DNA of 6,087 nucleotides from Ignavibacteriaceae bacterium (lineage in GTDB: Bacteria > Bacteroidota > Ignavibacteria > Ignavibacteriales > Ignavibacteriaceae): the NCBI GenBank assembly GCA_026193755.1, contig JAPHUI010000119.1, positions 1 to 6,087 on the forward strand, given 5' to 3'. Position numbers and translations under genes: made by a program. The notes below the pieces were generated by a model. It did not search any database. It saw only the letters and a list, made by a program, of their open reading frames with translations, and was not told where the DNA came from. Of the stretch, positions 1-4,778 are shown piece after piece (position 1 is the stretch's first letter; each line of letters begins with the position of its first letter).

Positions 1-1
1 C

Positions 2-337
2 GATCCACAATGGGTTGAATCAAACATTCTTGTACAAGTTGAAAACGAGAACATTCATAATTCTTACCCGGATCACTTTTCACTTTCGCAAAACTATCCG
101 AATCCATTCAACCCAGTCACAACTATTGAATTCTCGTTACCTGAAGATGTAAATAATTTAAGGCTTTCAGTATACAATTCACTCGGAGAAAAGGTAGCTG
201 ACTTGGTAAACATATCCTTGCATGCAGGAAAATATAGCTATAAATGGGAAGCTAAAAATTTAGCTTCAGGTATTTATTTCTACGAGTTAAGAACTGATAA
301 ATTTGTTTCAGCAAAAAAGATGATCCTCCTTCGTTAG
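2..337 (+). CDS. C-terminal part of a secreted protein with a type IX secretion sorting domain (5' end outside window)
   Basis: The frame is open from base 2 and ends at TAG 335-337, giving 111 visible residues with no start inside the window. What is seen: the sequence FSLSQNYPNPFNPVTTIEF (residues 26-44), then SVYNSLGEKVADLV (56-69), HAGKYSYKW (74-82), NLASGIYFYEL (86-96) and the terminal basic tail KKMILLR. This order of motifs is the classic Por/type IX C-terminal sorting domain, a beta-sandwich of about 80-90 residues that directs export across the outer membrane and is normally cleaved off or used for surface attachment. The first 20 or so residues belong to the linker or the end of the cargo domain, which cannot be identified. 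The domain says how the protein is exported, not what it does. This type of motif points to Ignavibacteriota or relatives. No convincing terminator follows the stop. Confidence 0.93.
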   Translation, partial: DPQWVESNILVQVENENIHNSYPDHFSLSQNYPNPFNPVTTIEFSLPEDVNNLRLSVYNSLGEKVADLVNISLHAGKYSYKWEAKNLASGIYFYELRTDKFVSAKKMILLR

Positions 338-579
338 AATAGTCAGTTAATCGTGCGATTGCAGAAGATAAATGTTGATGAAGTAAAACGAAAAAATCAA
401 TTTTTAATTCAAACCCCCTGTACATTTTAGCTATTCTGGCGGCAAGCAGGTTAATAGGGATTTTTAATAGTCAATTACCAAAAATATATTTTATTATAAG
501 CTTTAATGTATATTCAGATTAACGATGTTGAAGATTTAGAAAATTTAAATAATAATATTAAACATAAGGAAGCGAGTTA

Positions 580-1377
580 ATGGAAGTGTTAAAAATGGGT
601 TCCAAAGGAACGAGGGTTAAAGATCTTCAAAAAAGATTAAAAGGACTAGGATTTAATCCAGGAGCAATTGATGGTGATTTTGGCCCTGCTGTTCAGGCTG
701 CACTAATAGTATTCCAAAAGAGTAAAGGATTATTAGCAGATGGAATTGCCGGACCAAGGACTTTTGCCGCTCTTGGACTAGCAAAAAGTTCAAAGCTTCC
801 TTCAGTTGTAAATAAAGTTACAGCCACACTAGTTTCAAAAATGTTTCCATTTGCACCTGTTGATAATATAAAAAAATATCTACCGTCTGTTTTAAAGGCA
901 CTGGAAGATGAAGAACTGGGAGATAAAAACATGGTGCTAATGGCGCTGGCAACAATCCGGGCAGAAACAGGGCGATTCTTACCAATAGACGAAGGCAAAT
1001 CGAAGTATAACACTTCGCCGGGCGGTCATCCTTTTGATCTGTACGACAACCGAACTGATTTGGGTAACAAAGGTGAAGGCGATGGAGATAAATTTAAGGG
1101 ACGTGGATTTATACAACTTACCGGCAGGTCAAATTATACCAAGTTCAGTAAAGCGCTTGGCTTAGGTACTCAACTAGTTAAAAATCCTGATATGGCAAAT
1201 GATCCTGATATCGCAGCGAAGATTCTTGCACTTTTTCTTAAAGATAAAGAAGGAAGAATAAAAGAAGCTTTGTTAGACAATGATCTTAGATTAGCGAGAA
1301 AATTAGTAAATGGTGGGAGTCATGGACTTGACGATTTTAAAGATGCCTTTAATATTGGTAACAGTCTGATAGCCTGA
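580..1377 (+). CDS. Endolysin-like peptidoglycan hydrolase: PG_binding_1 domain plus GH19-type lysozyme/chitinase domain
   Basis: A 265-residue protein. Residues 3-66 form a peptidoglycan-binding domain of the PG_binding_1 type, with the pattern LKMGSKGTRVKDLQKRL, then DGDFGPAVQAALIVFQ and DGIAGPRTFAAL. Residues about 115-262 match the GH19 fold used by class I/II chitinases and by phage lysozymes. E129 in IRAETGRF is the expected catalytic acid, and E138 lies nine residues later, the spacing I recall for the two glutamates of phage SPN1S endolysin. The strongly conserved GRGFIQLTGRSNY (174-186) follows. The likely role is cleavage of the glycan strand of peptidoglycan; chitin as a substrate is possible but less likely given the binding domain. 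There is no signal peptide or membrane helix, as in phage endolysins that reach the wall through a holin. AAGGA at 566-570, nine bases before ATG 580, supports this start. It stands alone, with about 240 bases of non-coding DNA before it and about 900 after. Confidence 0.9.
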   Translation: MEVLKMGSKGTRVKDLQKRLKGLGFNPGAIDGDFGPAVQAALIVFQKSKGLLADGIAGPRTFAALGLAKSSKLPSVVNKVTATLVSKMFPFAPVDNIKKYLPSVLKALEDEELGDKNMVLMALATIRAETGRFLPIDEGKSKYNTSPGGHPFDLYDNRTDLGNKGEGDGDKFKGRGFIQLTGRSNYTKFSKALGLGTQLVKNPDMANDPDIAAKILALFLKDKEGRIKEALLDNDLRLARKLVNGGSHGLDDFKDAFNIGNSLIA

Positions 1378-1773
1378 AAAAATTTCTATCTCTATTTACA
1401 TCGTGAACATATTTTTATTCGCTTTGCATAAATTATTAATGATGTAATACCGCTCGGACAATTTTTAATCTACAGTTAAATGAAGATGACTCCTACAACG
1501 TCTATCGGGATTGTTGGCGTTCCAGGAATTTTATGAATTCTAAATTGGATGTATTTTCAGTTGGTCCTTTAGAATGATAAAATAAAATTGAGTAAAGGGA
1601 TTAACTTAGTGATGTGTTGATAATTGTGTTTAAGGGAATAATGTTACAACTATGCGGCTTCATTTTGGATTGCATTCTGAAATTGTGCGCTTCTACACTT
1701 TCGATAAGCAAACAAATAAGTGTCTGATATAAGGATTTAAAAAGAACGTTAACCATTTTTTAATTACCCAACT
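1378..1773. other. Gene-free stretch between endolysin gene and tRNA fragment
   Basis: About 400 bases with stops in all frames and no open frame with a plausible start and ribosome binding site. No clear hairpin-T-tract terminator follows the endolysin stop. On the reverse strand a short open stretch of about 30 codons around 1500-1600 has no start codon and no recognisable content. No 5' half of a tRNA is present immediately upstream of base 1774. The stretch may be decayed DNA from the end of an integrated element, which is an inference from its position next to the tRNA fragment. Confidence 0.5.
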
Positions 1774-1800
1774 AGCGGTTCGAATCCGTTCACCAGCTCT
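1774..1800 (+). pseudogene. 3' fragment of a tRNA gene (T-arm and acceptor 3' strand), likely attachment-site scar
   Basis: Bases 1774-1778 (AGCGG) pair with 1786-1790 (CCGTT) across the invariant-type loop TTCGAAT (1779-1785). This makes a complete five-pair T-arm with one G-U pair. Bases 1791-1797 (CACCAGC) are in the position of the acceptor 3' strand, followed by T at the discriminator position. The matching 5' strand, GCTGGTG, is absent from the 80 bases upstream, and no D-arm or anticodon arm can be drawn, so this is not a functional tRNA. A strong terminator follows directly, as after real tRNA genes. A 3'-only tRNA copy is the standard footprint of an integrase-type element inserted in a tRNA 3' end. 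The amino-acid identity cannot be read: a GC-starting acceptor would suit Thr or Gly, for example. No CCA is encoded. Confidence 0.72.
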
Positions 1801-1801
1801 T

Positions 1802-1837
1802 AAAAACCTCGATAATGAAATGTTTTCAGGTTTTTTT
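1802..1837 (+). terminator. Rho-independent terminator after the tRNA fragment
   Basis: AAAAACCT at 1802-1809 pairs perfectly with AGGTTTTT at 1828-1835, giving eight pairs, and the T run continues to 1837. A small inner hairpin, GAAA 1817-1820 with TTTC 1824-1827, can form in the loop. The A-tract/T-tract design could work on both strands. Its position directly behind the tRNA 3' end suggests that it is the terminator of the original tRNA transcription unit. Confidence 0.8.
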
Positions 1838-2084
1838 ATTTTCTACGGTTTTAATAATCCTGCTGATTGTGAATTGACTTTGTACCGACTAACCCGAAAC
1901 AACCTAAATTGGTTTTGAATGAATATCGCCTATTTAATTGCATTACTAATTTAAGATTAATAAAATGAGATATCCAATCCTATCAGATCGAATTGTTCAA
2001 AAACTTTAACAACACCACCACACTTTACTTAGGTATATTTTTCAAAAAAATAATTGCTTGCCAATCATCAAGCATTACTTGCTA

Positions 2085-2112
2085 TTGACAAATAATATTT
2101 GCACATTATTAC
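2085..2112 (+). promoter_or_regulatory. Candidate sigma-70-like promoter for the 2290-3507 genes
   Basis: A perfect TTGACA at 2085-2090 is followed after 16 bases by TATTAC at 2107-2112, which shares four of six bases with TATAAT, in AT-rich surroundings. Transcription would start near 2119 and leave a leader of roughly 170 bases before the small membrane protein gene. In Bacteroidota the main promoter consensus differs (TTTG and TAnnTTTG), so use of this site depends on the lineage. Confidence 0.4.
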
Positions 2113-2132
2113 TAATAAATTTTCTCTACTCC

Positions 2133-2198
2133 GAGAGTGTTAGATTTTCTGAGTCGAGTTACTGAATAATCTCCAGCGAGAACAAACCGAATACTCTC
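2133..2198 (+). repeat. Inverted repeat in the leader, possible RNA structure
   Basis: GAGAGTGTT at 2133-2141 pairs with AATACTCTC at 2190-2198, nine pairs with one G-U. Directly inside it, AGATT at 2142-2146 can pair with AATCT at 2168-2172. The element lies between the candidate promoter and the first gene. No T-tract follows, so it is not a simple terminator. I do not recognise a known riboswitch class. The longer helix could be a regulatory leader, a remnant or chance. Confidence 0.3.
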
Positions 2199-2276
2199 CC
2201 GAAGCAGTAGATCAAATTATTAATGCTTGGACTTTTCTAGCGTTAATATATTGAATTTAGTTTCATCAGGTATTTG

Positions 2277-2283
2277 AAGGAGG
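2277..2283 (+). promoter_or_regulatory. Strong Shine-Dalgarno AAGGAGG that favours the second of two adjacent ATGs
   Basis: AAGGAGG ends three bases before ATG 2287 and six bases before ATG 2290. Three bases is too close for efficient initiation, so the start at 2290 is preferred. This is the strongest ribosome binding site in the window. Confidence 0.75.
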
Positions 2284-2289
2284 ACTATG

Positions 2290-2499
2290 ATGAACTTCTT
2301 AGATAACTTTCTTCTAACCACTCTTTTAACATTAGCCACAACTTTTTTTGGTCTTTTCATTGTCGTTCAAGAATTATATAAATACCTAATAGATCACAAA
2401 GCAAGTATACCAGCAGTTTCACCAAGTGTTTCCTGGATATCCGTGGTTTGCAAATTTTTTAAAGTTGATGGAAAATTATTCAACTTAAACTGCAATTAA
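2290..2499 (+). CDS. Small single-helix membrane protein, function unknown
   Basis: A protein of 69 residues (70 if the ATG at 2287 is used). Counting from 2287, residues 8-28 (LLTTLLTLATTFFGLFIVVQE) form one hydrophobic helix. After it comes a polar, mildly basic tail with YKYLIDHK (31-38), a proline/serine stretch (42-48) and KFFKVDGK (56-63). There is no signal-peptidase site and no lipobox, so it is probably an anchored inner-membrane protein. I do not recognise the family. The strong Shine-Dalgarno supports real translation. It lies 30 bases before the DUF2235 hydrolase gene on the same strand, so the two are probably co-transcribed. It could be a membrane adaptor, a partner or immunity protein of the hydrolase, or, less likely, a holin-like protein for the endolysin about 900 bases upstream. 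Near the 3' end AAGTTGA (2462-2468) can pair with TCAACTT (2480-2486). Confidence 0.72.
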   Translation: MNFLDNFLLTTLLTLATTFFGLFIVVQELYKYLIDHKASIPAVSPSVSWISVVCKFFKVDGKLFNLNCN

Positions 2500-2529
2500 T
2501 TTAATTAATAAAAGAAAATGGAATAAAAG

Positions 2530-3507
2530 ATGAGTAAAAATATCATTGTTTGTTGCGATGGTACTGGGAATGAATTTGGAGATAGAAATACCAATGTAGT
2601 TAAACTATTCGAGATTATAGACAAGATTCCAGACAAACAAATTGCCTATTACGATCCCGGAGTTGGTACATTCAGTGCACCAGGTGCCATAACAAAAACT
2701 CAAAAATTTATTACGAAATTATTTGGGCTGGCTTTTGGTTATGGGATAACTAAAAATATTGAAGACGCGTACGAATATTTGATGGATAAATATGAAGAAA
2801 ATGATTATGTATATTTATTTGGATTTAGCCGGGGTGCTTTTACGGTACGCGCTCTTGCTGGCATGTTATATAAATGTGGATTACTTGAAAAGGGAAGTAA
2901 TAATTTAATTCCGTACGCAACCAGGATGTACAGATATAAAAGTGAATCTATTGCGCATGGTTTCAAAAAAACTTTCTGCCGCGAATGTAAACCACACTTT
3001 ATTGGGGTTTGGGATACTGTAAAATCCGTGGGTATAATTAAATCAAGAGAATTCCCGAACGCCGTATTAAATCCTGATGTTAATATTGGTGTACAAGCTT
3101 TATCCATTGATGAAAATAGAAGGAATTTCAAACCCAGTTTGTGGGAAAAAGTTGCAGATTCAAACCAGTATATCAGACAAGTATGGTTCGCAGGTTTCCA
3201 TTCTGATGTAGGAGGATCATTTGAGGATTCAGGTTTGTCTGATATTGCTCTTAAATGGATAATTGATAAGGCTTCTAAAAATGGTTTAATAATAAATGGG
3301 GATGCTTTTTCTGCATTAAAACCGGAGAACGTAAAAGGAAAAATGCATAATTTGTTGTTCCCCATATGGTGGTTATTGGGTTGGACAAAACGCGAAATCA
3401 TAAATGGATCATACGTTCATAAAACTGTATTTGAAAGGATTGATCAGCTCCAAAGTTATAAACCAAAAAATTTACCAAAGAAAGAAGATCTAATACAAGC
3501 ATCCTAA
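2530..3507 (+). CDS. DUF2235 alpha/beta hydrolase (Tle1-type phospholipase family)
   Basis: A 325-residue protein that consists almost entirely of one DUF2235 domain. The family signatures appear in order: IIVCCDGTGNEFGDRNTNVVKL (5-26), the nucleophile elbow GFSRGAFTVRALAGM (98-112, Ser100 in GxSxG), GVWDTVKSVG (159-168, Asp162) and WFAGFHSDVGGS (219-230, His224), followed by LSDIALKWI (236-244). By comparison with Tle1 as I remember it, Ser100, Asp162 and His224 are the probable catalytic triad. Known members hydrolyse membrane phospholipids; many others have no tested substrate. There is no signal peptide. A tryptophan-rich hydrophobic patch at 277-285 (FPIWWLLGW) could contact membranes. 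The length is that of a minimal family member, without the extra C-terminal membrane domain of large Tle1 effectors. No VgrG, PAAR or Hcp gene is visible, so an antibacterial effector role is unproven. The ribosome binding site is weak (GGA 2520-2522), which suggests coupling to the gene upstream. Confidence 0.93.
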   Translation: MSKNIIVCCDGTGNEFGDRNTNVVKLFEIIDKIPDKQIAYYDPGVGTFSAPGAITKTQKFITKLFGLAFGYGITKNIEDAYEYLMDKYEENDYVYLFGFSRGAFTVRALAGMLYKCGLLEKGSNNLIPYATRMYRYKSESIAHGFKKTFCRECKPHFIGVWDTVKSVGIIKSREFPNAVLNPDVNIGVQALSIDENRRNFKPSLWEKVADSNQYIRQVWFAGFHSDVGGSFEDSGLSDIALKWIIDKASKNGLIINGDAFSALKPENVKGKMHNLLFPIWWLLGWTKREIINGSYVHKTVFERIDQLQSYKPKNLPKKEDLIQAS

Positions 3508-3513
3508 TAAATA

Positions 3514-3533
3514 TTTGCAGAGAAATCTGTGAA
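3514..3533 (+). repeat. Stable GNRA-type hairpin behind the DUF2235 gene
   Basis: TTTGCAGA at 3514-3521 pairs with TCTGTGAA at 3526-3533 (eight pairs, two of them G-U) around a GAAA loop at 3522-3525. It begins six bases after the hydrolase stop, and its 3' arm overlaps the first bases of the AAAGG ribosome binding site (3532-3536) of the next small ORF. Only four T bases follow (3537-3540), so as a terminator it would be weak. It could stabilise the 3' end of the hydrolase message or reduce translation of the small ORF. Confidence 0.4.
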
Positions 3534-3546
3534 AGGTTTTTATAGA

Positions 3547-3690
3547 ATGATTCCCAAACAATATCGCTTAATTGTGAATATTAAAAATGGAAATGAATCC
3601 TTAAACCAAACAGTTATTGAAACATTAAAGCAAGATAATAAGTATAGAAATATAAATTTAAAATCTTTTTCCAAAATAATAGTTATCTAA
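3547..3690 (+). CDS. Candidate small protein of 47 residues, function unknown
   Basis: ATG 3547 to TAA 3688-3690 encodes MIPKQYRLIVNIKNGNES and a further 29 residues ending in SFSKIIVI. AAAGG at 3532-3536, ten bases upstream, is an acceptable ribosome binding site. An in-frame GTG at 3529 would add six residues but has no ribosome binding site of its own. The composition looks like a folded protein rather than random frame: a basic start, a beta-like stretch RLIVNIKNG, a helix-like polar middle and a hydrophobic end. There is no signal peptide or membrane helix. It lies 39 bases behind the DUF2235 gene, so it may belong to that transcript. It could equally be the remnant of a longer gene or a chance frame. 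I do not recognise it. Confidence 0.4.
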   Translation: MIPKQYRLIVNIKNGNESLNQTVIETLKQDNKYRNINLKSFSKIIVI

Positions 3691-3712
3691 TTGTTTAACA
3701 GCTAAATAATTA
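3688..3712 (+). repeat. AT-rich inverted repeat upstream of the PEGA membrane protein gene
   Basis: TAATTGTTTA at 3688-3697 pairs with TAAATAATTA at 3703-3712, ten pairs with one G-U, around the loop ACAGC. It overlaps the stop codon of the 47-residue ORF, the usual place for a terminator stem, but no T-tract follows. As DNA it is a near-perfect dyad and might be an operator for the genes from 3804 onward. In AT-rich DNA such dyads also arise by chance. Confidence 0.35.
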
Positions 3713-3718
3713 TCACTA

Positions 3719-3769
3719 AGTAAGTAATCTTAACTTGAATAAACTTATGTGAGTAATCAATGAGTAAAC
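3719..3769 (+). repeat. Cluster of AGTAA boxes upstream of the PEGA gene
   Basis: AGTAA occurs at 3719, 3723, 3752 and 3763. Two copies extend to AGTAATC (3723-3729 and 3752-3758), and TGAGTAA is repeated with an 11-base period, one helical turn (3750-3756 and 3761-3767). The cluster sits 35-85 bases before ATG 3804, where a promoter and operator would be expected. No convincing -35/-10 pair was found here, so the role is open. Confidence 0.25.
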
Positions 3770-3803
3770 ATAATTCAATAAATATCAATTTGGAGAATAG
3801 GTA

Positions 3804-4763
3804 ATGAAAAGAACATTACGAAAAACTAGAAAAATAATAACATTTATTCTTCTCTTTACAACCATCTTGGCAATTATTTTGGTTGGGTTGTTGAATAAAG
3901 AACTTTATAAGGAAATGGTTTCGATAATAACAGAAGATATCTATCCTGCTATACTTGCATTATTAGTTCTTTTTGGATTTGTAGTGAGAGGTGTGGTAAA
4001 GAATCCTCCCAAATCTTTCGATAAGTTTCTTGAAAATGGATTACTGCAGATTGCAGTCTTAGAAATGTTTTTATTTATAATGGGATTGATAATTTTTAGT
4101 ATTTACAAAACCGGAACCGGAACGATTTTGGTGCTGTTAGAACCAGAAATTCAGGGTCCCAAAATAAAAGCACTTGAGATTTGGGAAAGTGATTCTGCTA
4201 ATGCTACTACTAAGGAGATATTGGTTCCTAATTTCCTGCCTAGTGAAAAACCTGGTAAATATACTTTCCGATTAATTGAAAAAGGATATTTTCCTGATGA
4301 AAAACCAATATCTCTTAAAGCTTTCGACGATGTTACAATTGTACTAAAAGCTGATAAGATTACCGGAACTCTTATTGTAAATACAGAACCGAAAGGCGCT
4401 GAAATATGGATTGATGCCTCGTTGAAGGCACATACTCCAGATACATTAAATCTTGGAAGAAAGAAAATAAACTTATTGCTCAAGTTAAAAGGATATCTTA
4501 CGTATGAAAAGAAAGATATAGATTTAAAATCCAACCCGCTAATAAATTTAGGTACTATAACACTCCTTAAGCTCTATAAAATAAAATTTATATGCCTATT
4601 TAATGACATTGAATTTACCGTTAATAACCAGACTTACAAGGGAAGCCGAACTATATTGCTGCCTGGGCCCTCGGATTATACAATAACATCACAAAGAGGA
4701 AATGAACTTTATATTCCCAAGAAAATAACTGTAAATATGGATGATGTAATAGCAATTCCTTAA
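3804..4763 (+). CDS. Inner-membrane protein with three helices and a periplasmic PEGA-repeat region
   Basis: A 319-residue protein. Hydrophobic helices lie at about 11-31, 45-65 and 83-103. The basic start (MKRTLRKTRK) predicts a cytoplasmic N-terminus, so residues 104-319 should be periplasmic. That part reads as about three PEGA-like beta repeats. Repeat 1 starts GTILVLLEP (106-114) and has GKYTFRLIEKGYFPDEKPISL (151-171). Repeat 2 starts GTLIVNTEPKGAEIWIDA (188-205) and has KKINLLLKLKGYLTYEKKDIDL (220-241); it is the clearest match to the PEGA family. Repeat 3 is divergent: FICLFNDIEFTVNN (262-275), SDYTITSQRG (290-299) and KKITV (306-310). PEGA domains are small extracytoplasmic modules linked to surface layers and envelope sensors, with no known catalysis. 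GGAG at 3792-3795, eight bases before the ATG, supports the start. The next gene begins 15 bases after the stop, so the two are in one operon. The exact role is unknown. Confidence 0.85.
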   Translation: MKRTLRKTRKIITFILLFTTILAIILVGLLNKELYKEMVSIITEDIYPAILALLVLFGFVVRGVVKNPPKSFDKFLENGLLQIAVLEMFLFIMGLIIFSIYKTGTGTILVLLEPEIQGPKIKALEIWESDSANATTKEILVPNFLPSEKPGKYTFRLIEKGYFPDEKPISLKAFDDVTIVLKADKITGTLIVNTEPKGAEIWIDASLKAHTPDTLNLGRKKINLLLKLKGYLTYEKKDIDLKSNPLINLGTITLLKLYKIKFICLFNDIEFTVNNQTYKGSRTILLPGPSDYTITSQRGNELYIPKKITVNMDDVIAIP

Positions 4764-4765
4764 GT

Positions 4766-4769
4766 GAGG
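4766..4769 (+). promoter_or_regulatory. Ribosome binding site that sets the start of the next gene at ATG 4779
   Basis: GAGG at 4766-4769 is nine bases before ATG 4779. A longer reading from GTG 4764 would put the ribosome binding site inside the coding region and add a polar RYQT stretch in front of the signal peptide. ATG 4779 is therefore preferred. Confidence 0.7.
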
Positions 4770-4778
4770 TATCAAACT

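Larger units (their letters stand above)
1838..2286. other. Gene-free stretch upstream of the small membrane protein, probably promoter and leader region
   Basis: About 450 bases without a credible coding frame; the few ATG-initiated frames end within about 15 codons. The right half holds a promoter-like pair of boxes (2085-2112), an inverted repeat that could fold in the transcript (2133-2198) and a strong Shine-Dalgarno sequence (2277-2283). The left half, 1838-2080, shows nothing I can name. Confidence 0.5.

Noticed and set aside
392..405. Possible terminator behind the type IX protein gene
   Set aside because: The stem is only five A-T pairs (AAAAA with TTTTT around TCAA) with no G-C content, too weak to call.
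693..1013. Open frame of 106 codons on the reverse strand
   Set aside because: It lies wholly inside the GH19/PG-binding gene, whose domains are clear, and its translation has no recognisable motif or sensible ribosome binding site.
1496..1521. Inverted repeat CAACG/CGTT resembling a recombination or integron attC site
   Set aside because: The arms are four to five bases, and the GTTRRRY and RYYYAAC consensus boxes of attC are not met.
1720..1800. A complete tRNA gene
   Set aside because: Only the T-arm and acceptor 3' strand are present. The required GCTGGTG 5' strand, D-arm and anticodon arm cannot be found upstream.
2495..2509. Perfect AT palindrome ATTAATT-T-AATTAAT
   Set aside because: It consists only of A and T with a one-base centre, overlaps a stop codon, and is expected by chance in DNA of this composition.
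2805..3401. Open frame of 198 codons on the reverse strand
   Set aside because: It is antisense to the DUF2235 gene, which carries all family motifs. The length arises from the codon pattern of the real gene.
2530..3507. Type VI secretion effector locus
   Set aside because: The DUF2235 family includes such effectors, but no VgrG, PAAR, Hcp or chaperone gene is visible, and many family members are not linked to type VI secretion.
4151..4534. Open frame of 127 codons on the reverse strand
   Set aside because: It is antisense to the PEGA protein gene and shows no independent coding signal.
4764..4778. GTG 4764 as the start of the secreted protein gene
   Set aside because: It sits at the stop codon of the gene upstream, lacks its own ribosome binding site and would place GAGG 4766-4769 inside the coding region. 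ATG 4779 gives a normal signal peptide.
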